Shown: positions 1 to 12,522, counted from the first letter of the stretch. The stretch is 64,000 nt of DNA from Imbricaverruca yamaguchii (GCA_034440575.1 JAOTOL010001331.1:74501-138500); one strand, 5' to 3'. Notes: generated by a model from the sequence alone, not told the origin. Numbers and translations: made by a program.

Positions 1-221
1 CCGGTGCTGGAGAGTCACCGGCCATTATCCACCGGTGCTGGAGAGTCAGCGGCCATTATCCACCGGTGCTGGAGAGTCAGCGGCCATTATCCACCGGTGC
101 TGGAGAGTCACCGGCCATTATCCACCGGTGCTGGAGAGTCACCGGCCATTATCCACCGGTGCTGGAGAGTCACCGGCCATTATCCACCGGTGTTGGATGG
201 AGAGCCTCCGGCCAACATCCA
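1..221. repeat. 31-bp minisatellite
   Basis: Six nearly identical 31-bp units begin at 1, 32, 63, 94, 125 and 156 (core CCGGTGCTGGAGAGTCACCG), and a degenerate seventh ends near 221. Units differ mainly by one C/G change in AGTCACC versus AGTCAGC. The array runs off the left edge, so its full length is unknown. It lies in the intron just downstream of the minus-strand exchanger exon. The open frames over it are repeat by-products. Confidence 0.95.
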
Positions 222-268
222 AAGGCACTGAAAAGTTGGTGAGTCACCAATCACTGCCCATTACCCAC

Positions 269-493
269 CTCCAGCGAAGGCACGAAGTAGTCGTCGCACA
301 CGACGGCCAGACCGAGGAAACAGTAGAGCGCCACCAGGATGTAGAGCACCACGCCACCCTGACTGCGCTCCGCCTGGTCCATGCCTGGCGGCGGGAACCT
401 CTCGATGGCAGGCCGAGAACAGTTGGGTCGGCCGGAGCCAGAGCCGAAGCCGGAACCAGAGCCGGAGCCGGAGTCAGACCGAGGAGTCGTCAG
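269..493 (-). CDS. Nckx: Exon of a K+-dependent Na+/Ca2+ exchanger (SLC24/NCKX family)
   Basis: Read on the minus strand, this stretch is open and ends in the signature CDDYFVPSLE, followed at once by a GTGGGT splice donor (268-263). NCKX proteins are plasma-membrane antiporters that trade Na+ for Ca2+ plus K+. In the family this motif closes the first transmembrane helix before the alpha-1 ion-binding repeat. Upstream residues fit too: an NCSRPAIERFP element (the family has a cysteine before AI-FP), then GGVVLYILVALYCFLGLAVV as a hydrophobic helix. The 5' part is Ser/Gly-rich (about 480-425). The 5' border is uncertain: an AG at 495-494 gives a phase-0 start at 493, and one at 515-514 is also possible. 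The alpha-1 repeat should lie off the left edge. Family assignment is strong; the paralogue is not determined. Confidence 0.8.
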
Positions 494-525
494 CTGTGTG
501 AGGTGTCGTCCACCTGCGCACGGAT

Positions 526-1790
526 CATGTCATGTGCCGGGGTCCTGCGGTCCTATATAGTGTCATACATTCGGCCTTCCCCGGAGCATGTCATACACCG
601 AGGTCCTGCGGTCCTATATAGTGTCATACAGTCAGCCTTCCCTGGAGCATGTCATGTGCCGAGGTCCCGCGTTCTTATATAATGTCATACAGTCGGCCCT
701 CCCTGGAGCCTGTCATGTGCTGGGGTCATGCGGTCCTATACAGTGCCATACACTCAGCCCTCCCTGGAGCATGTCATGTGCCGAGGTCCTGCGTTCTTAC
801 ATAATGTCATACAGTTGGCCCTTCCCGGAGCATGTCATGTGCCGAGGTCCCGCGTTCTTATATGTCATACATTCGGCCCTCCCTGGAGCCTGTCATGTGC
901 TGGGGTCATGCGGTCCTATACAGTGCAATACACTCAGCCCTCCCTGGAGCATGTCATGTGCCGAGGTCCCGCGTTCTTATATAATGTCATACAGTCGGCC
1001 CTCCCTGGAGCCTGTCATGTGCTGGGGTCCTGCGGTCCTATATAGTGCCATACACTCAGCCCTCCCTGGAGCATGTCATGTGCCGAGGTCCCGCGTTCTT
1101 ATATGTCATACATTCGGCCCTCCCTGGAGCCTATCATGTGCTGGGGTCATGCGGTCCTATACAGTGCAATACACTCAGCCCTCCCTGGAGCATGTCATGT
1201 GCCGAGGTCCCGCGTTCTTATATAATGTCATACAGTCGGCCCTCCCTGGAGCCTGTCATGTGCTGGGGTCCTGCGGTCCTATATAGTGCCATACACTCAG
1301 CCCTCCCTGGAGCATGTCATGTGCCGAGGTCCTGCGTTCTTATATAATATCTTACAGTTGGCCCTTCCCGGAGCATGTCATGTGCTGGGGTCATGCGGTC
1401 CTATACAGTGCAATACAGTCAGCCCTCCCTGGAGCATGTCATGTGCCGAGGTCCCGCGTTCTTATATAATGTCATACAGTCGGCCCTCCCTGGAGCCTGT
1501 CATGTGCTGGGGTCCTGCGGTCCTATATAGTGCCATACACTCAGCCTTCCCTGGAGCATGTCATGTGCCGAGGTCCTGCGTTCTTATATAATGTCATACA
1601 GTTGGCCCTTCCCGGAGCATGTCATGTGCTGGGGTCCTGCAGTCCTATATAGTGTCATAGTCGGCCCTCCCCGGAGCATGTCACGCGTCGGTCTCCTCCG
1701 GTCCTATGTAGTGTCATACAGTCAGCCCTCCACGGAGCATGTCATGCGGCGGGGTCTTGCGGTCATATATAGCCGGCCCTCCATGGAGTC
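526..1790. repeat. ~61-bp minisatellite with ~240-bp higher-order units
   Basis: About twenty monomers carry CATGTCATGTGC, then GAGGTCC or GGGGTCC, then TCTTATATAATGTCATACAG. Variants alternate regularly. The block TGGGGTCATGCGGTCCTATA recurs at about 901, 1142 and 1386, which gives a four-monomer unit of 241-244 bp. The overlapping open frames of 100-232 aa arise because repeats rarely contain stops. They resemble no protein I know. Confidence 0.93.
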
Positions 1791-2165
1791 AGACCGTGGG
1801 GTCTTCAGCTGTATGAGGTGTCGCCCCCCCCCCAGCGGTCTAAATGTACCATTATACCAAGATCATGTGGTCCTATAATGCCCTACACCATGGTCCTGCA
1901 TTCCCATAGTAACATGCACCAGAGGCCTGCGGTTGTATAGCAACATATGCTAGGGTTCTGCGGTTTGATGGTATGTACCATACACCAGGATTGTGTGGTT
2001 CTGTAGTACCCTACACCATGGTCCTGCAGCCTATAGCAACATGCACCAGGGTCCTGCGGTTATATAGTAACCTATGACATGGTTTTTCGGTTTAACGGTG
2101 CCATGCACTAGGGGTCAGTGGTCCTATAGTAACTTGCACTGGGGTCCTGAGCTACTGCAGCATCT
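1791..2165. repeat. Degenerate edge of the 61-bp array
   Basis: Shorter and more diverged units of about 45 bp (GGTCCTGCGGTT-TATAGTAAC-ATGCACCAG) continue from the main array and fade out near 2165. The decay towards the edge suggests that the centre is homogenised more often. Confidence 0.75.
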
Positions 2166-4340
2166 TTCACCAGAGCACTGCCCCACACTGAGACGCAGTT
2201 GAACTTTGCGATCAAGAATCGAAACTGTTCTAGTAGACTGCCTTGAATTGGTCGTACAAGGGGTCGATCTATGCGACTGCATGCACCTAAACACCTACAT
2301 AGTAGATGGGCAGTGCACCGGACCCTTTAGGGGGTGGACCTGTTGCACCAACCGACAGATTAATGCAACATGGTACGTTAGGAAATATGTGGAAAGGGCA
2401 GTTCAATAAACGTGCAGCACCCTGAAGTGGGGAGCTACATGCTCTGCCGTAGTAGAACATGGTGCATATTGCCAGTGGTGCTGACAATATCACGGCCACG
2501 TGCGAAGGTGCACCACTGGCCACTGCGTCACCCTGACATGCGAAACTCACCTGGCATCGTGTCAGGTGATGCCGGGGTGAGGTGATGCACGGTAGCCAGG
2601 TAGCATAAGGTGATGTATATCAGGAACACTCCACATGCTGTTACTAAGCGATGTCGCCTCCCCAACATGGATTAAGCGAAGCTGTAAACAAAAAGGATGT
2701 GAATGTACGCACATTTGATGTGATGTAGGCAGGCGCACATAGATGGGCTGAGTTTTTGCGCCAACAGCTGATGCTGGCGTGTCACTTGAACGTTGTAACT
2801 ATCACTTTAATTTTGGGATTGACATAAACATGCGGTGGCTAACAGTAGCTGATTAAGAAAAAATAGGGGAAGTCTACAAAGATACCACAAAGAAAGAGTT
2901 GCTACACAGATACCACAAGGAAAGAATTCCTCGTTTGATTGCGTGAGAACTTCACTGGTGTGCACAACGATTACCGAAATTAAGTGCAGCGGTCGATGGT
3001 ATTTGCAGAATATTCCGGCTATAAATATGTGATGCTCCATAGAGCGAGTACAGATCAACAAAATCTAGCTCGAGGGGCAATCTAGATCGGGGGATGTAGG
3101 AACCATCTCAGAGTTGGAAAGTGAGCAGTCACCTGCTATTCGTTTTATACCACGTATTACACCACACATTCATATCTTATTGTGATAATTATTGCATTGC
3201 ATAACGCATACTATTTAAAAAATCCATGTACTGATACTTATGTGACATGTCCAAGGTGGTATTGCCGCAACTGCCTCTCTTCCTCCTCTGTTGCTACCCC
3301 GCTGAAAATGGCCCATCCATCTCATTGTGTGAAAAAAAAATCTTATTCTTGGCGAAACGAGTCCCTAGGCGTTCACCACATAAATATCACTTGTGTTCAC
3401 CATCTGTGTGCCAGAGTATCACTTAATTTTTACTCGACTAAATCACCGCAAATTGGTAATACAACCAGCAACATACACCATCGCCAATTGATGCCAGCAC
3501 ATTTGCACCTCAGACATAACCACAAACAAAGAACAGCAACTTTACAGCGACTTTCAGGAATATAGCTTAAATTAGTTCTCCTTTGGAGTTGCAGTGCAAT
3601 TTTTGTCCTGTTCTTTATAACGAATATGACGATATAGAAGGTAATATAGGTACCGATGATCTGCATGAAAAGAATACATAATATGCTCAAAATACGCGAC
3701 GAGATGTCAGCAAAAATGTGACGAAGTATGTCTGCCGTGAGGTATCCGTAAGTCCTAGATAAATAACTCGCAATTTCATTGCGGGAACGTGACAATTCCA
3801 CCAAGGTTCTGCCGTGAAAAGGGAGTCTCGAACCAAGCAGCTGTTATGAAGCAAGTGCAGCGACCAAGAGCCCGAAGATTGATCTTTGCCGAAACACAGT
3901 GTGGGAGAGGCCATGTCTAGGTGATGAATTTTGGCGAAACTCATAGAAATTCATCACTGGGGAACGGTAGCAAGGAGATAGCTACACCTATGCCAAACCT
4001 GAACCCTAACAAGTGGGCTTCAAATTAGAAACTAGGGAAAGCTCAGACATTGTAATTTTGCATTCGCTCCAAAAATGTCGCTCCGCTTGGTTCTGCCGCA
4101 AGAAGAGAGTGTCAGTAACAGCATATGTGGTAGCCATGGGAACCGATTTCATACTTTTGGAGGAAATGCTGTTGCATTAACCATCCCGCGCATCAACTAG
4201 CGCCGGTTTTCCTTATGCAGTAGAAGATGGAAATTTGCATGTAGCGTGTTTTGTATTGACACCTCCTTTGCACCTAGAATGATGAAGGCGCTGGCGAGTC
4301 ATTCTTGGTCTGCGTTGACAGTTTGTTCTTTGCTTGGCTG
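2166..4340. other. No recognised gene
   Basis: Mixed-composition sequence. Open frames stay below about 130 aa and resemble nothing I know. A weak inverted repeat (TCACCTGGCATC versus GATGCCGGGGTGA) lies near 2549-2580. Confidence 0.6.
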
Positions 4341-4359
4341 TTTATGGTTAATGATGGTA

Positions 4360-4670
4360 TTTCATGGTCTGTGATGGTGGTCTGTGCTGGTGATCTATGC
4401 TGGTGCTCTGTGTTGGCGGTATGTGCTGGTGACCTTTGCTCTGTTTCGAACGCTGAAGATACTCGGTCTATGTCCCCATGGCGAGTGGTTGGACTCGGTG
4501 GTGTCTGGTCCGTACCAGCGCCCTGTGATCTGTCGCCTGTGACAGTCTCCCGTCGCGGCGGCCCGTGGTCTGTGACAGTCGTTTGTGTCGGTGGCCTGCG
4601 GTCTGCGCCATTGGTCAGTGACCTACTAACGTGGTGCGTGGCTTGTGTGGGTGTGTGGCTGGTCTGTGGC
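4360..4670. repeat. Degenerate CTGTGCTGGTGA-type tandem repeat
   Basis: Short, diverged units built on GGTCTGTG and GCTGGTGA follow one another with a loose period of about 20 bp. The 124-aa open frame across this stretch is a by-product. Confidence 0.6.
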
Positions 4671-4735
4671 TCATCATAAAAGGGAATGCTTTGGATTCAT
4701 TTACAGCTGCTTGAAACTGGTCCCGTCAGCAGAAC

Positions 4736-4803
4736 AGTCAAATCCGACCAACAGTCAAATCCGGCCAGCAATCAAATCCGACCAACAGTCAAATCAGACC
4801 AAC
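4736..4803. repeat. 17-bp tandem repeat, 4 copies
   Basis: Four head-to-tail copies of CAGTCAAATCCGACCAA with one or two changes each. Confidence 0.9.
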
Positions 4804-5826
4804 GACCAACGCCTTTGACACTTTACTGCTGGGACTTTACCGACATTGATTCCGAACTTCTTGTGACAGGTGAACAGCATCTTTGCTATGTCAGGAATCT
4901 TCAAGCATAGTTTGAATAACCCTAAGTCAGGCCTGATCACTGGTCGGCTTTTTTATGTTTGAGGAAAAAAACATCGCGAGGAAAGTTCCACCACATTAAA
5001 ACCACCGTCTAGATTTCCGAAAAGAGCGAACTAATACTCTAGCGCGAGCAGCATCCGTACGGGTCAGGGCGGCCACGTGAACAATCCGATCTGAATTCCA
5101 TTCGCTCCACGAATCCGCTGCTGTCATCGAATCACCGAGTGTGGACATTCAAATAATTATCTATTTAGACCAGCAGACTGACGCCAATGTAAAGTTTGCC
5201 TGTCAGAGGGTGGACTATTGGGCACCTGCGAAGGCCGACTGCGCAGCTGTGGCCCGCCGACACGTGTTGGCCGCCATACCCACCATACAGGTGGGTATCA
5301 AAATGGCATTTCAGCTGTAGCATGGCCTGGCGCTTCTCGAATCATAGTCCTACATAGCTACAGTACAAAGCGTAGGGGTGTGCAAAAAAAAACTATGGGA
5401 AGCCCCTTTCATCCGAAGCTTCCACGCAGCATCGTAAAGTTAATGGTTCAGACCATGCCTCGCAGTTCTACGCACATGCAACTGTTAATTCATCAATAAA
5501 ATGCTCAGACACTTCACCTACTTATTTATACGAACATGTATAATTGACTGTCATTATCCAGTGCTATTAATTGCGATGAACGGCAATGATAAAGATGCCT
5601 TGAATTTTGTCGGTGACCAACCGTGATCTACGAGAAGACATTCGGGCTGGAGATTAACTCGCTGGCGTGGTTTGTTTACAAATATGGCTGGCCAGAGGTG
5701 GAGGTCAGTCGCAATCAGGTATCTCGGGTCTGCCAGGACAGCGCGCTGGTCACTCAGCCAGCCCTCCACTATATACCGAGATCGGAGCTGCTTGATGGCA
5801 CCAACTATTCGTCGCCATGGCATGGT
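4804..5826. other. No recognised gene
   Basis: Unique-looking sequence with no long open frame, RNA gene or repeat that I can identify. Confidence 0.55.
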
Positions 5827-6075
5827 CAGGGCCGGATCCCAGCTGGAGGTACTCGTCTGAAGCGGCGCCACTGGGGTAGTTCCTGGAGGCGCGTCTCTGG
5901 TACAAAATTCGCTCGGGACGGGAGGGGGGAGGCGGGTGCGGAGAATATTGCAGGGGCGCCTTTTCCTCTGAAGGAAGCGCCTTGTCCCCCGAGAGAAGCG
6001 CTTTTGGCTGAAAAAAATCCGTTAAGCAAAGTGCTGGGATGCACCCGAATGTTTTTCCAGGGGCGCCTGTTTCGG
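5827..6075 (+). mobile_element. Truncated hAT-like non-autonomous element
   Basis: It starts with CAGGGCCGGATCCCAG, close to the terminal repeat of the complete element at 34428. It then shares that element's internal landmarks: a GGCGCCACTG block, an AAAATTCGCT block and repeated GCGCC-TTT-CCTC blocks. No right terminus is visible, so the copy is 3'-truncated or badly decayed. The 194-aa plus-strand open frame over it is unlikely to be a gene. Confidence 0.5.
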
Positions 6076-9000
6076 ATCAGATGGGAACCACTTTACATTG
6101 TGGGCAATTCCCTTCATGTGTCTGCCCCCGGGCATGGGGACTATCGCGCGACTTCTTTTGTGACCAGCCATTTGATGGCTAGTCTCAGATTATTTTCCGT
6201 TAGTTAGACCATAAATAGCGCGCAATTGGAAGCTGGTCTGCGATATCTGGGTGTTGTACAATTCACGCGGCGGCTCGGGCGCAGCTACAGGGCACCGTCG
6301 TGTTATCTCTGCACCAGTAGATATGCAGCCTGATGTTGTATAGTCTGAGTCTCATTTGTCCCCGAGAAAGCGATCAGCTCCCGAACAACACAGGCTCTCA
6401 GCCGTTAAATGTCAGCCAGACAGCGATATCGACGGCGAGGGTTCCGGCTAATCAGTATCGAACTGCACGACCACCAACGTGGTCCAATGCTGAAAATGCA
6501 ATGCATCTACTGATGTTAGTACCTTGCAAATCAATTGGACGACCTTACCGATATTGACACCTACAGACACTTGGTGACAGGCAAGTGGTAATGAGAATGA
6601 AAATGAAATTTTATTTCAACGAACTTTTAACGCTTTTGCTATATTCATGTTAAACAGAGGTCGATTAAGTCTAATTGAATAGACTTTGTGGTTTACCGTG
6701 AAGAAGACATAATTGTCGAAATATTTCCGCTAATAATAGACATGTGCACCAATTCAATTATATTTTCGTTCACGCTGCCACATCAACTTGACACTACTTG
6801 GCCGATCCCAGCGAAAGTATGCTGGTATGCTGGAAGTTACTTGAAACCATGATGGCACATTGCCAACAAGGAGCAGGGAGGTGAGTGGAGGTGAAGAGAG
6901 AGATAAAAATCCTTGGATATAAAAAAAAACGTAGCCTGAAATTACAATGCATGATATAATATTATATTCTATATTTTTCCTCATAGCGAAATACATTACT
7001 TTACGCCTTCGTTTGTTAACGAAATGAGCAGATTCAGGACCGTATGACGGGAGAAATGTGAGATGCTTCTTGTATTCACGAGAACTGCATTGTATTCCGT
7101 TCCAAATTTCACGCAGGACACCGAATTTCCACAGCCCCATGCATCCGTATAGGTATCGAAGATTCACATACAAACACATAGTCCTTGGCTGCAAAATAGT
7201 GATTGCTTTTTGTGCTGTCAACCGATCGCTTGATATCTGGGAGGCCAATAGCAGGCTTGCCTCTTTTGATATCCCAAGCGACTATTCGTGAACTAAGCAG
7301 ATCATTTGGGGCCTCAAAGTATGCTTCTAGCCAGCAAGAGTGGATTTAGGGATTCGAAACGGATGGCTTTTCCAATATTTGCGCTCACTATAATACCCTC
7401 TCCGAATGCTGATCCATGAAATTTATTCGAGATGCATGTTTTACTCATTGCCATCCTCAAGGGAGAGAGATGGGTAACGGTAACGAGAAAATCGAGCGAC
7501 ATCTGACGAAGGTTTGAGCCGGAGCTAACAACTGTACCGCACAGGACTAGGTGACTGAATGAGCTCAGGCGCCGAGCAGAGTGAAGCGTATTCAAATGGC
7601 CGCAAACAAATAGTTCTGTTCAGTGCCTGGTAACTACCTATCGAGCTATAGCTGAATCTTGTGCACCTGTCCTGGTCTGAGCTCTAGTTCATGAATTACG
7701 CCGGGCACTACGATATCATTTCTCTTCAGTTCACTAAAACTCCAATATTTCCTGCCGTGGCCTTTGGCAGGATCTATGTGGGCCTCTGACTTACTAATAG
7801 TAATTGCAAGATCAGAGAGATTCCAATTCATGCGGCAATTTCAATCGATATTTTCAAGGATATGAACGGATATTTTTTTTAGCTAATCTAGTTGGGAAAC
7901 CAATTTTCTCGACAATATAAGCTAGAAAAGTGGCAAGCCATAATGAGAGAGCAGCCAAACACAATGCCTGATGTCCTACGAACGTGGAAGCCGCTTTCAA
8001 TCTCTCCAAGCATCACCAAGCAACCACTGGTGCCGTTTGAGACTAACACTGCACAATTTTCAAAACAGCACTTAAGTGTCTCATCCCTCGCCGGATTCAT
8101 TTCCGAGTGGTGCAGTTATGCAATTAATACGCAACAAGCAACAACTGCGGAAAAGAGGTGAACGAAGCCAACATATAGTAAGGGCTACCGTCATACTGAT
8201 ACCTAAAAGTGGAGCCAAGTCAAAGTGTCATTAGTGGTCTTCCTTGTTGTTTTTGCTATGTGGAGAAACCTCAAAGGACATATAATTATATACGATTATA
8301 CTTAGAGGCATACCTATATTTACCAATGGCAAATGGACTATCGCCGTTTTTTTTTAATATGAAATATTCACATTATATGTTATACCTGCTTCTCGTCTTC
8401 CAATTCCTGAGCTATTCAGTACATAGCGGAATTTCCGGGCACTTTGAAGTGTGAATGTAGCCATTTTGCCACTTTCTCCAGTGTACATAGGTGCTGTGTA
8501 ATCGCGACCTCATAGGCTGACCAAACGGAGAATACTAGAAATTTGAAACGAGAGCCGGGGTGTTGTAATAAGAACTTCGGTGACACCCGATTTTCATGCT
8601 TGTTATAGCTGGTCGATCACCTTGGTCAGTTGAGATGTTAGTTCCTCACAAAACGGATAGTTTTATTGTTTTACCACTACCAGTATGAAGACAGCAAGCT
8701 CGAAGCAACAGACAGCAACGGACACGAGCTCGAAGTGTTCAGCATTGTATTTTTTGGCAGGTCGGAATACTAACGGTGCGCCATCTGATATAATGAAACC
8801 CAAATATGAATTCAAAATGGGATGTAAATTGACCTCGTTTTTTAAATATTCGAAACAGTGCTCCTAAAGTTTCTCGTCTGGTACCGAGAAGCAGAAGTGG
8901 GCGCAAAACCCAGTTTCCGCGCTCAAAGTAATGCCGGAGTTACTGATAATGCTCACAGAGGGTTATCGGGGGTAACGTCGCTTCAATGTCCTCGAATGAC

Positions 9001-9600
9001 GTTGCAAAGGTTTGGTGTGTGTACGACATACACAGAATGTCGTGAGTTGTACACTATCCTACCACACCCAAAATTGGATGTTTGGGGCAGATGAGTGGAG
9101 TCAATTACTGAAGTTTGGCTATTTGAACGAAACACGGACTGACACGTCCCGCGTCATGAAGTCATAAGCGAGTGGCCTGATGCCAAATCTTACATTTTGT
9201 GTACACCATAAGATGCCTCAGTAGATATACCCAGCGGCCGAGCGCTGACGTGAGCCGATTTTCCGTAGTCGTAACAAAATAAAATGAAGAGAGTGGTGCA
9301 TCATCCCCACGCACAGGCAAAGGTTGTTTCCTGTAGTAGGACTTCATGGTGTGATTTCAGCTGGTCTGATGAAAGCATTTTTATCCGAAGCTCACGTTTT
9401 TAAAAACCGCTCCATCCTATTTCGCATGTCGCCAGAGACGTGCCAGTCACTGAGCACCTTAAGGTGGCATCGACAATACTGCCATTACTCTAGGAGCCCC
9501 GAAAAGGTTTCGGGTATTTTCAGACTTCGGTGTACTTACGAGTTCTGTCGCGGGGCGCCTGCCCGCGAGCTGGACGTCTAATTTAGGTGATCGGGTTTCC
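6076..9600. other. AT-rich region without recognised genes
   Basis: The longest open frame is a 164-aa one on the minus strand (6754-7248). It has no motif I recognise and its codon use matches the surrounding AT-rich DNA. The rest looks unique and non-coding. Confidence 0.5.
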
Positions 9601-9961
9601 GATTTTAGATACTTGGAACCGTCGCGCCGCCAGCGTGCGGTGGTGGCGGCTTCATGCGACTGTGCGGTGTTTCGGAGATGATGTGACGAGGCGCGGCGGC
9701 CGTGGGGACGAGCTCACGTGGCCGGCGATGGCGGCGAAGGGGTGGCCCGACCAGGCTGGTTGGTGCCACGGCCAGGTCTCTCGGCGATGTGGCGGTGGGG
9801 ACACGTCGACGTCCACACAGGGCGAGGTGTCGCAGCACTGCCACCGTCGGCCCGGATCGATGTGTAAGGACCAGACAGGTGACCAGCGCTGCAGGTGCTG
9901 TGGCCGGCCACTGCCGACTGTGTACGGTCACGGCCGAGGCCGATCAATACACGTGCCGGCC

Positions 9962-10618
9962 GCCGGCGCTGCCCGACCCAACGGTACTCGCTGGTCTCAC
10001 ACAGCTCAGCCGCCAGCGCCGCCCGACCCAACGGTACTCGCTGGTCTCACACAGCTCAGTCGCCGGCGCCGCCCGACCCAGCGGCACGCGCTGATCTCAC
10101 ACAGCTCAGCCGCCAGCGCCGCCCGACCTAACGGCACTCGGTGGTCTCACACAGCTCAGTCGTCAGCGCCGCCCGACCTAACGGCACTCGGTGGTCTCAC
10201 ACAGCTCAGTCGTCAGCGCCGCCCGACCTAACGGCACTCGGTGGTCTCACATAGCTCAGCCGCCAGCGCCGCCCGACCTAACGGCACTCGGTGGTCTCAC
10301 ATAGCTCAGCCGCCAGCGCCGCCCGACCTAACGGCACTCGGTGGTCTCACACAGCTCAGTCGCCGGCGCCGCCCGACCCAGCGGCACGCGCTGATCTCAC
10401 ACAGCTCAGCCGCCGGCGCCGCCCGACCCAGCGGCACGCGCTGATCTCACACAGCTCAGCCGCCAGCGCCGCCCGACCTAACGGCACGCGGTGGTCTCAC
10501 ATAGCTCAGCCGCCAGCGCCGCCCGACCTAACGGCACTCGGTGGTCTCACACAGCTCAGTCGTCAGCGCCGCCCGACCTAACGGCACTCGGTGGTCTCAC
10601 ACAGCTCAGCCGCCGGCC
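9962..10618. repeat. 50-bp GC-rich minisatellite, ~13 copies
   Basis: Units contain GCCGCCCGACCTAACGGCAC and GGTCTCACACAGCTCAG. Two variants alternate in blocks: CCCAGCGGCACGCGCTGATC and CCTAACGGCACTCGGTGGTC. About 360 bp of GC-rich sequence with open frames on both strands precedes the array, without a recognisable product. Confidence 0.95.
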
Positions 10619-11762
10619 GGGTGTCCGGAGCTGGTCCCAGCGTGACGTCGGCCCGTAGGGCGGTGACCCGGCCCAGTCACACCTCTCCGCACCGCACCGC
10701 CTCGGGCGTGACGACGCGCGGCGATAAGATGTCGCAGGAACGGACACGACGCTACCCTGCGGCACACCCGTCACAGGCTGAGGCCGCACACCTGCGACAA
10801 GCCGCGGGGTCCGCCGACTGCCTGTCGGTTTTCCTCGCTGGCTGCCGATGGAGGAGTTGCGTTCGCCTCACGTCGTCCAACAACGCCGTTGCCGCCTAAA
10901 CAGCTCGACGTGAACGGGCAAATCACATTGGCTGGTGATGGCACACAGATAACCCAACAGTGATGACACGCAGTGCCTGTTGGCATTGTTCACTAGCATT
11001 ACATATTTGAAAAAGCTATAACACCAGTTTTTGTGTAAAACAGCTTGCTTTGACCACATTCCAAACTCAACCCTTTGTTTTGGCAAAACAAGTTTACAAT
11101 TAGCAACCTCTGGTGATCCAAACTCGACTAGGGCCAATGTACATATGTACATAAAATATGCATGCGTATTATATATTGTATATGATGCTGAAATCACTAT
11201 GAACGACTGGGGGCTCCATGCTGTGCTATATTACATACGGAAGAACAGGGAAAGGGAGACAAATCAGCTTTGAAGGAGCATTGAAAGGTATCCAAAATGA
11301 CACCAATGTTCGCAGCACCAATTCCGCTGGTCATGCTCGCTGGCATATGGCGTGAATGGTGTTAGATAGACGGACGTGTAATGACTGGCTATGGGAAACA
11401 GACAACACGTATGGTAAATGCGCCGGTGTTTGATAGGATGGAATCAAAGGATCTGTAGGCAAACTGAACGACGAATTATAGTCCAGTTGGCGACACCGAC
11501 AACTAGACAAAGTCGCCAACCAAACTGCAGTGGAAGCTACATGAATGTGTTCGTCTTGTGCGCCTGTGTCTTATGCACCTGCAGATGTCCCTTCTTGGAC
11601 CAGCAAGCATAGTGATTCTTTCGGTTGTCAATACTCACAATCGTTTAAATGTACCAGCATGGGACTCGTCTAGGGAACTTGGACGAACGGAAACAAATGC
11701 TAAAAGCGCAGGTGAAGTAAAATCCCTGTGTGGATAAGTCGTAGCTCGCTGGCGTATTTGTG
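10619..11762. other. No recognised gene
   Basis: The GC-rich flank of the preceding array ends near 10900. Ordinary mixed sequence follows, with open frames below 110 aa. Confidence 0.55.
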
Positions 11763-11945
11763 GCCGCGGTGCCTCAGTTGGTGAGGCGTTGGACCCTTGA
11801 TCGGAAGATCGTGGGTTCGAATCTCACAACCGACGGCATTACCGAGTCCACCCGCGACCAATCAGCGTGAGAGGTTGGCGACGCTATATCACCTAGCGGT
11901 TGAATGCATCGTAAAAGAACCCAAGATTCTTCTTCTTAACCGACT
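11763..11945 (+). mobile_element. tRNA-derived SINE (tRNA-like head)
   Basis: The first ~75 bases fold roughly as a tRNA. TGCCTCAGTTGG fits the internal A box, CCTC pairs with GAGG as a D stem, and GTGGG-TTCGAAT-CTCAC is a T arm whose GGTTCGAATCT fits the B box. The acceptor arms pair only at about 5 of 7 positions, position 33 of the anticodon loop is not T, and no terminal CCA-type context is seen, so an active tRNA is unlikely. The sequence after it (GTAAAAGAACCC, then a CTTCTT stretch) looks like a SINE body. The 3' end is uncertain. Confidence 0.55.
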
Positions 11946-12147
11946 AATTGCCCGAAGTGTTCACACAGCGCCGCACCTTCAAACATGCATACAGAGCTAG
12001 AGTGATCTGGGACGCGATGCATTCATCAAATTGCGCAACGAAAAGCAGAAATAAAAAGCCTCATTCCTCTCCAGGCCTGAACTCCAGAGTGTCGAGGTGC
12101 AGGCCAGATATTTGATCAATTTGCCATCGGGGATTGATGGCGAGCGC

Positions 12148-12440
12148 CGGCTGCTATACCAGATGGCGGGCGCCGGTTGCTATACCAGATGGCGGGCGCC
12201 GGCTGCTATACCAGATGGTGGGCGCCGGCGACTCTACCAGATGGCGGGCGCAGGCTGCTATAACAGATGGTGGGCGCCGGCTGCTATACCAGATGGCGGG
12301 CGCCGGTTGCTATACCAGATGGCGGGCGCCGGCTGCTATACCAGATGGTGGGCGCCGGCGACTCTACCAGATGGCGGGCGCAGGCTGCTATAACAGATGG
12401 TGGACGCCGGCTGCTATACCAGATGGCAGGCGCCGGATAC
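12148..12440. repeat. 26-bp minisatellite with 130-bp higher-order unit
   Basis: About eleven units carry CGGCTGCTATACCAGATGG. The variant GGCGCCGGCGACTCTACCAG occurs at 12221 and again at 12351, exactly 130 bp (5 x 26) apart, with the same neighbours. The Tyr/Arg/Gly-rich frames across it are by-products. Confidence 0.93.
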
Positions 12441-12449
12441 TATGACCCT

Positions 12450-12522
12450 GTTCCCATGGGCACCCCTAATCGCTCTTGATCGCGATCAAGGCACTAATCG
12501 TGATCAGGCCGGTCATGGGAAC
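12450..12522. repeat. Imperfect palindrome around a GATC centre
   Basis: GTTCCCATG at 12450 is matched by CATGGGAAC at 12514-12522. Between them CTTGATCGCGATCAAG (12475-12490) is a perfect 16-bp palindrome. Confidence 0.75.

Noticed and set aside
5623..6207. 194-aa plus-strand frame
   Set aside because: Its second half lies in a hAT-like repeat fragment.
6754..7248. 164-aa minus-strand frame
   Set aside because: AT-rich, no recognised motif, no splice or start context that supports a gene.
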